Assembly (NCBI GenBank): GCA_002840755.1 | Contig: PHBZ01000017.1 | Location: forward strand, 1 to 64,000 | Length of the DNA stretch: 64,000 nt | Source: Chloroflexi bacterium HGW-Chloroflexi-10 | GTDB taxonomy: Bacteria; Chloroflexota; Anaerolineae; Anaerolineales; Anaerolineaceae | Direction of reading: 5' to 3' | Part shown: positions 1 through 8,006 of the stretch, in pieces | How the letters are laid out: every line of letters begins with the position of its first letter | Position numbering within the stretch: the first letter of the stretch is position 1 | Program-made: the position numbers and the translations under genes | Notes under the pieces: model-generated | What the model was told of the DNA's origin: nothing | The model's database searches: none | Seen by the model: the letters and a program-made list of their open reading frames with translations, nothing else

Positions 1-89
1 AAGTGATCAGCGTAGATGCGGCCAACGTTAAGTCTGCTTTGATTGATTCGGGTTATTATGTAGCAGCCGATTTCACCGGTTTACAGTAA
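1..89 (+). CDS. Monosaccharide ABC transporter substrate-binding protein, C-terminal end (partial)
   Basis: Only the last 28 codons are present, in frame from base 3 to the TAA at 87-89; the start lies before the window. The peptide ends VDSGYY-like (SALIDSGYYVAADFTGLQ), which resembles the end of ChvE/XylF-type periplasmic sugar-binding proteins. The following two genes encode the ATPase and permease of a monosaccharide importer, and the usual order binding protein, ATPase, permease fits. It would be an exported, lipid-anchored sugar receptor. The identity rests on context plus a short tail. Confidence 0.7.
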   Translation, partial: VISVDAANVKSALIDSGYYVAADFTGLQ

Positions 90-108
90 AATAGCAGTAT
101 AACAAATA

Positions 109-138
109 AGAATAGTGGCGGCTTGCCGCCACTATTCT
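109..138 (+). promoter_or_regulatory. Intercistronic stem-loop between binding-protein and ATPase genes
   Basis: A perfect 14-bp inverted repeat (AGAATAGTGGCGGC, then its complement) with only TT between the arms. No T-run follows, so it is not a classical terminator. It lies 20 bases after the binding-protein stop and 39 bases before the mmsA start. Such hairpins commonly protect the upstream transcript or reduce read-through, so that the binding protein is made in excess over membrane components. That role is inferred. Confidence 0.6.
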
Positions 139-177
139 ACACTGTGTGGATGTGTAATGATTGGAGATGGAGCTGCT

Positions 178-1698
178 ATGAGTACTCCTATATTAATGAT
201 GAACAATATCACCAAGGAATTTCCCGGAGTGAAAGCATTGGATCAGGTCAGCTTTCAGGTCACCCAGGATGAAATTCACTGCCTGGTCGGCGAAAATGGA
301 GCGGGAAAATCAACACTGATGAAGGTCCTCAGCGGTGTATATCCGTATGGAGATTACAGCGGTGAGATCGTCATCAATGGGGAAGAACAGAAGTTTAAAA
401 GCATCAATGATAGTGAGAAGGCAGGAATTGCAATTATTTACCAGGAATTAGCCCTGGTTCCCGAAATGACCGTGTACGAAAATATTTTTTTGGGTCATGA
501 AATCCGTAATGGTATAACTGTAGACTGGAATGAGACAATTAAGCGCGCCGGGGAAATGCTAAGAAAAGTTCATCTGGACATTAATCCGGAAGTGAAAGTA
601 AAAGAACTGGGTGTTGGCAAACAACAGTTAGTGGAAATTGCCAAAGCGCTCAGTAAGAATGTTAAACTATTGATATTAGATGAACCAACGGCAGCACTTA
701 ATGAAGATGATAGTGAAAATTTATTAAATTTGCTACGGGATCTAAAAAAACATGGTGTGACCTGTGTATTGATTTCTCACAAATTAAAAGAAGTGATTTC
801 GATTGCTGATACAGTAACAGTATTGCGTGATGGTAAAACCATTTGTACGCTTGATAATAAACAAGGTGAAGTAACTGAGAATATTTTGATCAAGAACATG
901 GTCGGGCGTGAGATTGATAATATTTATCCCAAAAGAAAATTTATGCGGTCCGATGAAATAGTCCTTGAGGTAAAAAATTGGAATGCTTATAACCCGGCAT
1001 TAGGCAGAAACATTCTGAAAGATGTTAACTTTAACCTCAAAAAAGGTGAAATAGTCGGGTTTTCCGGTTTGATGGGTTCGGGTAGAACAGAACTGGCTTT
1101 GAGTATCTTTGGTAACCCGGATGGTTATCAGGTTGATGGTGAGTTGATTGTAAACGGCAAGAGCAAGCAGTTTAAACATCCACGCCAGGCAATTAATGCC
1201 GGGTTGGCTTATGTTTCGGAGGATCGCAAAGGTGATGGCTTGATCCTTATTCAGGATGTAAAGCAAAATATTACCCTGGCAAACCTGGTAGAAATTTCCA
1301 ATCGCGGGGTAATGGATGACAATGCCGAAGTGAAAGTCGCTATTGAATATAAGGATTCGCTCAATATCAAAACACCCAGTGTTGAACAAAAAGTATCCAA
1401 CCTGAGCGGCGGCAACCAGCAAAAGGTCTCACTTGGAAAATGGCTGTTTGTTAAACCGGATATTCTCATTCTGGATGAACCGACGCGTGGGATTGATGTT
1501 GGGGCAAAATTTGAAATTTATACTATTATGACCCGGCTGGTGGAGCAAGGAATGAGCATCATTATGATGTCTTCTGAGTTGTCCGAAGTGCTGGGGATGA
1601 GTGAACGTGTTTATGTGGTTTCTTCAGGTAGAATCACCGGTGAATTGCCTATTGAAGAAGCAACACAAGAAAAGATTATGCATTTAGCAACCAGTTGA
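178..1698 (+). CDS. mmsA: Multiple monosaccharide ABC transporter ATP-binding protein (MmsA/GguA type)
   Basis: This 506-residue protein has two fused ABC ATPase domains and energises uptake of monosaccharides from the cytoplasmic face. Domain 1 has Walker A GENGAGKST at about 38-46, a linker reading LGVGKQQ, and Walker B LLILDEP at about 164-170. Domain 2 has lost a normal Walker A, keeps LSGGNQQK near 403 and has ILILDEPTRGIDVG near 424. This degenerate second half is the hallmark of the sugar (CUT2) class. The linker and flanking residues match GguA/MmsA better than RbsA. The start at 178 is chosen because GGAGATGGAG precedes it; the longer in-frame extension from 115 runs through the hairpin. 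It is followed after 12 bases by the permease gene. Confidence 0.9.
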   Translation: MSTPILMMNNITKEFPGVKALDQVSFQVTQDEIHCLVGENGAGKSTLMKVLSGVYPYGDYSGEIVINGEEQKFKSINDSEKAGIAIIYQELALVPEMTVYENIFLGHEIRNGITVDWNETIKRAGEMLRKVHLDINPEVKVKELGVGKQQLVEIAKALSKNVKLLILDEPTAALNEDDSENLLNLLRDLKKHGVTCVLISHKLKEVISIADTVTVLRDGKTICTLDNKQGEVTENILIKNMVGREIDNIYPKRKFMRSDEIVLEVKNWNAYNPALGRNILKDVNFNLKKGEIVGFSGLMGSGRTELALSIFGNPDGYQVDGELIVNGKSKQFKHPRQAINAGLAYVSEDRKGDGLILIQDVKQNITLANLVEISNRGVMDDNAEVKVAIEYKDSLNIKTPSVEQKVSNLSGGNQQKVSLGKWLFVKPDILILDEPTRGIDVGAKFEIYTIMTRLVEQGMSIIMMSSELSEVLGMSERVYVVSSGRITGELPIEEATQEKIMHLATS

Positions 1699-1710
1699 GG
1701 AGGCATCCAG

Positions 1711-2895
1711 ATGTCGATAGTTCAAAATGCTCAAAAAGTATTAAAACAGAACATTCGTGAATATGGTATGTATATCGCCTTATTTGTTATTATGGCGATT
1801 TTTACGATCACAACCAAAGGAATTTTTATTTCATCCCGTAATATCAGCAACCTGCTCAACCAGACCGGTTATATCGCCGTTCTGGCTGTAGGTATGACCC
1901 TGGTTATTGTCATTCGTCATATTGATCTTTCTGTTGGTTTTATGGCTGGTTTTTTAGGAGCCATTGCCGCGATTGCTCTGGCGTTCTGGCAGCTTCCAGT
2001 TTGGATGGTTATACCTCTGGTTTTGGTTCTTGGCGTCATTGCCGGGTTAATCACGGCTGCGCCAGTGGCTCAGATGAAAATTCCCTCCTTCGTGGCCTCA
2101 TTGGCCGGCTGGTTGATTTTTCGGGGTGCTTTGTTGCTGGTTACCGAAGGCACCGGCACCATTATTGTTCCGGATGATGCCTTCAATGCGATTGGCAATG
2201 GTTTTATCCCTGATCTTCCGGCGGCATTACAAATTCCCGGATTGCATACATTGACGTTGCTGGTAGGCCTGGCAGGTGTTGTTTTGTTCATTCTCAATGA
2301 ACTCAATGATCGCCGCAAAAAACTGGCTTACAATTTTGAAGTATTGCCGATGGACATGTTCATCCTCAAATTGGTCTTTGTCTCGGCTCTGGTGGGTTAT
2401 ATTACATGGGTGCTGGCCGGATATCGCGGTATTTCCTGGACACTGGTTGTTGTATTGATTGTTGTGGCGATTTATGAGTTTATTACCACTAAGACGGTGC
2501 TTGGCCGTCATATTTATGCGATCGGCGGCAACCCGGAAGCTGCTGAATTAAGCGGTATCAGTGTTAAAAATCTCACTTATGTTGTTTTTAGTTCAATGGG
2601 AATGTTAGCTGCTCTTTCCGGGATTCTTTTTACTTCCCGTTTGCAATCAGCTACCACCACAGCCGGCACACTGTTTGAATTGGATGCTATTGCAGCTGCT
2701 TATGTGGGTGGTGTGTCTGCTGCCGGTGGGGTTGGCAAGGTAATGGGTTCCATCATCGGCGCATTGGTGATGATGTCTCTGACATCCGGCATGAACCTGA
2801 TGGGCATTGGTATTGCTTACCAGTATATTGTGCGCGGTGCAGTGTTGGTTGCCGCAGTTATCTTTGATGTGACCACGCGCGCGCGCGGAAAATAA
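1711..2895 (+). CDS. mmsB: Multiple monosaccharide ABC transporter permease (MmsB/GguB type)
   Basis: A 394-residue, very hydrophobic protein with about ten or more membrane segments. It belongs to the branched-chain/ribose-type permease family: it has the NLLNQTGYIAVLAVGMTLVI and IDLSVG motifs near the N-terminus and GRHIYAIGGNPEAAELSGI before the EAA-like loop that contacts the ATPase. Length and the long central loop agree with XylH/GguB rather than the shorter RbsC. GAGGAGG sits 9 bases before the ATG. It is the last gene of the operon and is followed by a strong terminator. Confidence 0.9.
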   Translation: MSIVQNAQKVLKQNIREYGMYIALFVIMAIFTITTKGIFISSRNISNLLNQTGYIAVLAVGMTLVIVIRHIDLSVGFMAGFLGAIAAIALAFWQLPVWMVIPLVLVLGVIAGLITAAPVAQMKIPSFVASLAGWLIFRGALLLVTEGTGTIIVPDDAFNAIGNGFIPDLPAALQIPGLHTLTLLVGLAGVVLFILNELNDRRKKLAYNFEVLPMDMFILKLVFVSALVGYITWVLAGYRGISWTLVVVLIVVAIYEFITTKTVLGRHIYAIGGNPEAAELSGISVKNLTYVVFSSMGMLAALSGILFTSRLQSATTTAGTLFELDAIAAAYVGGVSAAGGVGKVMGSIIGALVMMSLTSGMNLMGIGIAYQYIVRGAVLVAAVIFDVTTRARGK

Positions 2896-2926
2896 GTCTT
2901 TTTTCTATGCTTTCTCGTTAGGGTTT

Positions 2927-2966
2927 CCCTCCCGGCAATTGTCATTATTGTCGGGAGGGTTTTTTT
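2927..2966 (+). terminator. Rho-independent terminator of the sugar transporter operon
   Basis: A 13-bp stem, CCCTCCCGGCAAT pairing with ATTGTCGGGAGGG (one G-U pair), followed by seven Ts. It ends transcription 31 bases after mmsB. Confidence 0.9.
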
Positions 2967-3045
2967 ACACACCCATCCCGCACAGAATTTGAGAAAAAAA
3001 CAAGTACAATACGGTTACTGCATTTAGTCATCGAGGAGGTTATCT

Positions 3046-3822
3046 GTGAATGAAATTTTGAAAATTATCGACCAGCGGCGTTCAACGCGTGCTTATGCCG
3101 AAACGCCTATAACCGAGCAGGAAAAAGCGCTTATTCTCAATGCAGCATACCGAGCTCCAACCGCCGGAAATATGATGTTGTATTCAATCATCGATGTGAC
3201 GGATCCGATTATCAAAGAACGACTGGTAGAAACCTGTGATGACCAGCCATTTATTGCCAAAGCGCCGCTAATACTCGTTTTCCTGGCAGATTACCAACGC
3301 TGGTGGGATTATTACAACCTGTGCGGGGCACAAGACCGAGCCAGTGAACTGGGTGTGACTAACCGCAAACCCCAGGCGGGCGATTTGCTGTTAGCCTGCT
3401 GCGACGCACTGATTGCAGCGCAGAATACAGTGATCGCGGCCGAATCTTTGGGGATAGGTTCCTGTTATATTGGCGATGTTATGGAAAATTATGAAATTCA
3501 CCAGGAGCTTTTTAACCTGCCGCAGTACGTTTTCCCAATCGGAATGCTGTGTTATGGCCGCCCGGTACAGACAGAAACGCAACGCCACCGTGTACCGCGT
3601 TATGACCCTGAATTCATGACATTTGAGAACCGCTACCAACGTTTGGACGATGCCGCACTGACGAGGATGTATGCCAGCAATAATGAACGCCTGTTTGCAC
3701 AGGGACAACCTGTGCAAGGGGCACTCAATTTTGGACAACACAACTATTTGCGCAAATTTACCGCCGAGTTCTCTTTTGAGATGAGCCGTTCGGTGGAGAA
3801 GATGCTGGAAAACTGGCAGTAG
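3046..3822 (+). CDS. Nitroreductase-family FMN-dependent oxidoreductase
   Basis: 258 residues, starting at GTG with GAGGAGGT 7 bases upstream. The N-terminal QRRSTRAYAETPIT (about 9-22) and RAPTAGN (about 36-42) contact the phosphate and ring of FMN in this family, and the glycine-rich ESLGIGSCYIGDV (about 133-145) is the second FMN-binding segment. Such proteins reduce nitroaromatics, quinones or flavins with NAD(P)H in the cytoplasm; the natural substrate cannot be read from sequence. The C-terminal 60 residues, with FENRY and a long helix, resemble the NfsA-like subgroup. It is monocistronic, separated from mmsB by a terminator and convergent with the next gene (4 bases between stops). Confidence 0.85.
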   Translation: MNEILKIIDQRRSTRAYAETPITEQEKALILNAAYRAPTAGNMMLYSIIDVTDPIIKERLVETCDDQPFIAKAPLILVFLADYQRWWDYYNLCGAQDRASELGVTNRKPQAGDLLLACCDALIAAQNTVIAAESLGIGSCYIGDVMENYEIHQELFNLPQYVFPIGMLCYGRPVQTETQRHRVPRYDPEFMTFENRYQRLDDAALTRMYASNNERLFAQGQPVQGALNFGQHNYLRKFTAEFSFEMSRSVEKMLENWQ

Positions 3823-3826
3823 TTTC

Positions 3827-4471
3827 TTAAGCCGCGGCTACGAATACCGCGATCAAAATAAAATGGCTCAATGCACCCAGTATTACAAAGATATGCCAGA
3901 CTTCGTGAAAGCCAAAGACACCCGGAATAAGATCCATTTTTTTTGTGATGTAGATGATTGCGCCAATGGAATAGAATAAACCGCCTGTAATCAACCAGAA
4001 GATGGCGGCAGGCGGCATAGTACGGATGATTTCCTGTACAGCCATGATGGAGAGCCAACCCATCACAAGGTATACCCCGGCAGTGATCCAGCGAGGCGCG
4101 TTGATCACGAATAATTTTACGACAATGCCAATAATGCCAAAACCCCAAATGATTGCCAGCATACCCCACTGCCAGAATCCCTGAAAAAAGTACAGACAGA
4201 TAGGGGTGTAGGATCCGGCGATCAGCAGGTAGATGGCAGAGTGATCCATTTTTCGCAGTCGTTGGATTACGCGCGTTTCAGCCACCACACCGTGATAGAC
4301 ACCACTGGAAGCGAACATTAATACCAGGCTGATTCCGTAAATTAGCAGAGATAGTTTGATAACCAGATCGCCTTGCCCAAAAATTAATAGCAGGATGGTG
4401 CCAATCAAAGCTGCAGCAGCGGTTGAAAGATGGGTAAGTGCGCTGACTGGTTCGCGAAATTTCAAATTCAT
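3827..4471 (-). CDS. Hemolysin III / PAQR-family membrane protein
   Basis: 214 residues with seven predicted membrane helices. Family motifs are visible: SSGVYH in the second helix region, KMDHSAIYLLIAGSYTP in the third, and FHEVWHIFVILGALSHF near the end. The Ser, Asp and His residues of these motifs form the zinc site of PAQR receptors and of the YqfA/HlyIII family. Biological role in bacteria is poorly defined; activity as a hemolysin is not implied. The start at 4471 is preferred over an ATG four codons earlier because GGGAGAA lies just upstream and overlaps the earlier codon. Confidence 0.88.
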   Translation of the reverse strand: MNLKFREPVSALTHLSTAAAALIGTILLLIFGQGDLVIKLSLLIYGISLVLMFASSGVYHGVVAETRVIQRLRKMDHSAIYLLIAGSYTPICLYFFQGFWQWGMLAIIWGFGIIGIVVKLFVINAPRWITAGVYLVMGWLSIMAVQEIIRTMPPAAIFWLITGGLFYSIGAIIYITKKMDLIPGVFGFHEVWHIFVILGALSHFILIAVFVAAA

Positions 4472-4657
4472 TGCTTCTCCCATGCTATGGATATTATTTT
4501 ACTCAATAACTATACCAGCATGCGGCAACGTTGGTCAGTCCCAAGAATGGGCTAATTTGTGTCTATGACCAGGCATGGTCAGTTTACGAAATAGGTGTAT
4601 AAAGTAAGGGCGGCCATGCAATGCCCAAAAATTTTCAAAAATTTCGGATCCTAACTT

Positions 4658-6046
4658 TTAAACCTTTCCCAGGGGGAGCGTAAATGAAACGCTGGTCCCT
4701 TTGCCGGTTTGGCTGGCAATCCGAATCTGACCATTCTGGGCCTCAACCAATGATCTGGCAATAGACAAACCCAGACCGTTACCATTATTTTCTCCACTGC
4801 GGGCGTTTTGTACCTGATAGAATCGCTCAAAAACATGCGCCAGATGTTGGCTTGGGATGCCCTCGCCGCTGTCATTGATGGAGATGCGCAGGTTGCGTCC
4901 TTCCGTTACCGATTGGATGGCAACTGTTCCGCCAGGTGGGGTGTGGCGTAGGGCATTGTCCAACAGGATGATCAATACCTGACGTAGACGGGTGCGGTCG
5001 GCAAGTACGATAGCGGGAGCAGTGTGGTTAACTAGTGTTACCTGACGTTCAGATGCCAGGGGCGTGAACTGGCGCTGAATTTCAGCGGCCAGATCTGAAA
5101 GAATCACAGTGTTTTTTTCAAGTTTAAGTTGGCGGGCATCCAGGCGTGAGAGCAGCAGAAGGTCCTCCACCAGTTGGGACATGTGATCTACTTCATGGAT
5201 AATATCCTTCATCAGGGCGGTTTGCTGCATGTCTTCTTTACTGCGGCGCTGGGCCACTTCTGCACTGGCGCGCATCAGGGTTAACGGAGTGCGCAATTCA
5301 TGGCTGGCATTTGCCACAAATGCCTGCTGCATTTCCCAGGCAGACTGAGTAGCGCGAAGAGATCGCCCAGCCATCCACCAACTGCCAAAACCAAGCAATA
5401 GTATACTCACCGCGCCTACCAGCAATAAACCACCGACCAACTGGTTGAGCACGCGGATCTGATCCCCAATCGGTTTGCCTACCTGGATCAGATCATAACC
5501 AATGGAAGACGGAACACGGTAGGTGAGCAGCCTTACCGGCGTGCCATCTTTCAGAATTCCGTTACGCAGATCGGAGCCATTTTGGAGTGCTGCGTTAATA
5601 GCATTGATATCAGGATTCATTGGTGGAATGAAAGGGTTAGGGTTAAACATCAAATTGCCAGCGTTATCCAATGGCAAAACAAAAATTGATGTCAGTTCAC
5701 CTTCGTAGGTTTCATAAACCTGTGGTGCGCTGGAAAGTTCGTTTTCATGTTCGTCATCGTCAGCGTCATCATCTTCATGTTCATTTTGCTCACCCTCATC
5801 GTTTTCAGAAGAATTTTCATTGGACCGAATAGCAAACCAATTCTGTTGTGCAAGATCTAATTCCTCAGGCAATTTAACCCCAATGGTATTAAAGGTATCC
5901 GCCATCTTAAAAAGAAGAGCAGAATCGTTATTATTTTGAAAATAGAAATATAACAGCGAATAAGCACTTACACCCACAAATCCTGCCAACAGCATAGCCA
6001 CGAGCAAATAGAGGAGGGTCAGTTTAATGCGTAAAGGTTTAAGCAT
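4658..6046 (-). CDS. Two-component sensor histidine kinase with acidic extracytoplasmic domain
   Basis: 462 residues. Transmembrane helix 1 spans about 9-36, an extracytoplasmic domain about 37-198, helix 2 about 203-226, then a HAMP-like linker. The phosphoacceptor His249 lies in SHELRTP, the N box is LLDNALRHTP (Asn364), the G1 box NDSGEGIP and the G2 box GNGLGLSIAR. The external domain carries a run of Asp, Glu, His and Asn at about 76-104, suggesting cation sensing (inference). The start is set at 6046, where ATGCTTAA overlaps the last codons of the response-regulator gene, so the two are translationally coupled. A similar acidic tail occurs on the product of the divergent operon at 6842. 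Confidence 0.92.
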   Translation of the reverse strand: MLKPLRIKLTLLYLLVAMLLAGFVGVSAYSLLYFYFQNNNDSALLFKMADTFNTIGVKLPEELDLAQQNWFAIRSNENSSENDEGEQNEHEDDDADDDEHENELSSAPQVYETYEGELTSIFVLPLDNAGNLMFNPNPFIPPMNPDINAINAALQNGSDLRNGILKDGTPVRLLTYRVPSSIGYDLIQVGKPIGDQIRVLNQLVGGLLLVGAVSILLLGFGSWWMAGRSLRATQSAWEMQQAFVANASHELRTPLTLMRASAEVAQRRSKEDMQQTALMKDIIHEVDHMSQLVEDLLLLSRLDARQLKLEKNTVILSDLAAEIQRQFTPLASERQVTLVNHTAPAIVLADRTRLRQVLIILLDNALRHTPPGGTVAIQSVTEGRNLRISINDSGEGIPSQHLAHVFERFYQVQNARSGENNGNGLGLSIARSLVEAQNGQIRIASQTGKGTSVSFTLPLGKV

Positions 6047-6722
6047 GTTCCGGTTCCAGGCGGTAACCCACACCCCGGATTGTCTGGATAGGGTCTGAAA
6101 GGCGCGGTTGATTTAGTTTTTGGCGCAGGTAAGAGATGTAGACATCTACGAGTTCCGGTTTAACCTGGTTTTCATAGGACCAGACATAATCAAGAATATT
6201 CTGACGCGTCAATGTTTGTCCAGGATGGCGCAGCATATATTCCAGCAGATCCCACTCCGTTTTAGAAAGGTCAATGACCCGGTCACTGCGGCGCAGGCTG
6301 TGGGCTTTTAAATCCATTACCAACTGCCCCACCCTGATTTCTGAGGCATCGCCCCCACTGGGATTGAATCTCCGCCCCAGCGCACGCACGCGGGCGAGCA
6401 GTTCATCGAAAGCAAATGGTTTCACCAGGTAGTCATCGGCACCACTGTCCAGCCCAGTGACACGGTCTTCCACCTGGCTGCGGGCAGTGAGCAGCAGGAT
6501 GGCGATGGGCAAACGGGCAGCACGAATTGCACGGCAGATGGAGGGGCCGTCACGTCCGGGCAGCATCCAATCCACAATGGCGACATCATGGATACCACGC
6601 AGCGCCAGTTCCAAACCAATATCCCCATCGTGGACCATATCATAAGCCAGATGTTCTTCCTCTAATACACTGCCAATCAGGCGTGCCAGCCGTTTGTCAT
6701 CTTCAATCAGTAATATTCTCAT
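6039..6722 (-). CDS. OmpR/PhoB-family response regulator
   Basis: 227 residues. The receiver domain has the acidic pair EDD at 7-9, phosphoacceptor Asp51 (VDWMLPG), Thr79 and Lys101 (KPF). A winged-helix DNA-binding domain occupies about 125-222, with the typical LSKTEWDLLEYMLRHPGQTLTRQ and VDVYISYLRQKL segments. It is the cognate regulator of the kinase that overlaps its 3' end. Its start has no Shine-Dalgarno sequence: a -10-like TATACT lies only 7 bases before the ATG, so the mRNA may be leaderless. The promoter contains a tandem 11-bp repeat suited to binding by this class of regulator. Confidence 0.93.
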   Translation of the reverse strand: MRILLIEDDKRLARLIGSVLEEEHLAYDMVHDGDIGLELALRGIHDVAIVDWMLPGRDGPSICRAIRAARLPIAILLLTARSQVEDRVTGLDSGADDYLVKPFAFDELLARVRALGRRFNPSGGDASEIRVGQLVMDLKAHSLRRSDRVIDLSKTEWDLLEYMLRHPGQTLTRQNILDYVWSYENQVKPELVDVYISYLRQKLNQPRLSDPIQTIRGVGYRLEPEHA

Positions 6723-6729
6723 CCATTTC

Positions 6730-6735
6730 AGTATA
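6730..6735 (-). promoter_or_regulatory. -10 element of the response-regulator gene
   Basis: On the minus strand TATACT ends 7 bases before the ATG at 6722 and begins 9 bases after the tandem 11-bp repeat at 6745-6766. There is no good -35 hexamer; the repeat occupies that place. This is the geometry of PhoB/OmpR-activated promoters and predicts a transcript starting at or very near the start codon. Confidence 0.55.
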
Positions 6736-6744
6736 GCGTGAAAA

Positions 6745-6766
6745 GATTGGAATTTGATTGGAAAAT
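6745..6766. promoter_or_regulatory. Tandem 11-bp OmpR/PhoB-type operator in the divergent promoter
   Basis: GATTGGAATTT is followed directly by GATTGGAAAAT, giving a period of exactly 11 bp. OmpR/PhoB regulators bind head-to-tail to direct repeats of this period. The site lies between the divergent regulator gene (6722) and the PepSY gene (6842), so one site could serve both directions. Confidence 0.6.
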
Positions 6767-6805
6767 ATCCTCATATTTAAAAGCTAACTTCAATTTTAGG
6801 TAGGT

Positions 6806-6816
6806 ATCCTTAGGAT
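6806..6816. promoter_or_regulatory. Small palindrome upstream of the PepSY gene
   Basis: ATCCT-T-AGGAT, a perfect 5-bp inverted repeat with one central base, 25 bases before the PepSY start codon and within its likely leader. It could be an operator half or chance; no regulator is assigned. Confidence 0.25.
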
Positions 6817-6841
6817 CAGATCAAAAAATTCGGAGGTTAAC

Positions 6842-7549
6842 ATGAATAAACGTTTGGTGTTATTTACATCCATTTTCTTGTCAGTGCTGATATTGGCAGT
6901 GGTTGGTGGTGTAGTGAAAGCCGTATCTGCCCGTCAACTTACTCAAACCATCAGCCCTGAATTGCAGAGCCAAATTGATGCGCGTGAAGCCGAGTATGCA
7001 GCCCAAATTGCGGAAGCGAACAAGCAAATACAAACTCTCAGCCAAGTGGCTGCCACTCAGACCGGTCAGATGGAAGTACAAAGCATTTCCCCTGAGAATG
7101 CTGCGTTGATTGCTTTGCAGACCACCAGTTATGAAGAGGCGCTTCTACAGTTGCCTGAATTGGTTAATTATGAAGGGAAAGCTGCTTATGAAGTGCAGGT
7201 GACGGACGGTGTGTTGTACATTGATTCTTTAACCGGTGAAGTTTTGTTCAATGGTGTACCACAACGGATCACCGCGGAACAAGCTGCCCAGATTGCAGGG
7301 GTTTACCTGGGTGGAATGGACCCACGCTATGCTACCGTTAAAATGGCAGGTTTGAATGGCAGTGAAGTTTTTCAGGTGACATTTAACGATTATGTTGTCT
7401 TTGTGGATCCGTTTGGAAATGTTTTGCAAGCTCAGCTCTATCAATATACCAATACTTCTACCAACCAATCCAGTTCTTCTAACCAATCGGTTTTCAATGG
7501 TGAACATGATGATTACGATGACGATCACGATGACGAAGATGATGATTGA
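6842..7549 (+). CDS. Membrane-anchored protein with two PepSY-like repeats and acidic C-terminal tail
   Basis: 235 residues. An N-terminal membrane anchor (about 5-27) is followed by a predicted coiled coil (about 38-70). Two similar segments come next, about 82-138 (ISPENAALIAL to GEVLFN) and 141-198 (ITAEQAAQIAGVYLGG to FGNVLQAQ). Each has the alpha-beta-beta pattern and the AAxIA start of PepSY domains. The tail 219-235 is Asp/His/Glu-rich (EHDDYDDDHDDEDDD), a plausible cation-binding segment. CGGAGG precedes the ATG. It is the first gene of an operon with a small anchored protein, ApbE and a heme-b reductase, so a periplasmic or surface redox role is inferred. No flavinylation motif of the [ST]GA[TS] type was found in it. 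Confidence 0.75.
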   Translation: MNKRLVLFTSIFLSVLILAVVGGVVKAVSARQLTQTISPELQSQIDAREAEYAAQIAEANKQIQTLSQVAATQTGQMEVQSISPENAALIALQTTSYEEALLQLPELVNYEGKAAYEVQVTDGVLYIDSLTGEVLFNGVPQRITAEQAAQIAGVYLGGMDPRYATVKMAGLNGSEVFQVTFNDYVVFVDPFGNVLQAQLYQYTNTSTNQSSSSNQSVFNGEHDDYDDDHDDEDDD

Positions 7550-7604
7550 CTTGTTTTACACAACAAAGATTAATCAAAATCAATTCGCCTTATAGGAGCA
7601 GAAC

Positions 7605-8006
7605 GTGCAAACAGTAAAATCTAATTCCAAGAAAAAGAAACGTGGCCATGATGGTGTCAAATATATACTGGCTTCCCTTTCTTTGATTTCGAGTATTGGT
7701 TTATGGCAGCATTTTTCAAACAAGGATGGCCTGGCTTTCGCTCAAACAGTTAAATTTGATGTGAAGCCGGAAAATGATCTCATTCATTTTCAACCGCTGC
7801 CAACCCTGGTGCCGGTGCTTTTGAGCGGTAGCGCCGGCCAGGTTCAACCACCACAATTAGTGAATGATAATGGGTTGCGTCAGGTGACCGCCCCTACCAA
7901 GGCGCCAGTTGTGCAGCCACGCATTGGCTTGCAGCAGATTATTATCAGTAATTCGGCGACCGGTATCAATAATGAGCCAATTACTCGAACAGGATCTTCG
8001 AAGTAA
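7605..8006 (+). CDS. Small membrane-anchored hypothetical protein of the PepSY-ApbE operon
   Basis: 133 residues starting at GTG 7605 behind AGGAGCA. A strongly basic N-terminus (KKKKRG, about 9-14) precedes one membrane helix (about 19-36), so the remaining Pro/Gln/Val-rich, low-complexity part is outside the cytoplasm. No known domain is recognised. The segment SNSATGINNEPITRTGSS near the C-terminus has Ser/Thr-Gly pairs but not the accepted flavin-attachment motif. Its TAA overlaps the ATG of apbE (TAATG), implying translational coupling. It may be a partner or substrate of the ApbE product; this is inference only. Confidence 0.7.
   Translation: MQTVKSNSKKKKRGHDGVKYILASLSLISSIGLWQHFSNKDGLAFAQTVKFDVKPENDLIHFQPLPTLVPVLLSGSAGQVQPPQLVNDNGLRQVTAPTKAPVVQPRIGLQQIIISNSATGINNEPITRTGSSK

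Noticed and set aside
1000..1469. Minus-strand open frames opposite the mmsA gene
   Set aside because: They lie fully inside a well-supported ABC ATPase gene, have no ribosome sites and no recognisable domains, so they are antisense shadows.
7870..8006. Possible flavin-attachment site (SATG, TRTG) in the small anchored protein
   Set aside because: The accepted pattern needs Asp/Asn, then Ser/Thr-Gly-Ala-Thr; here the order and residues do not match, so it is not claimed as an ApbE target.
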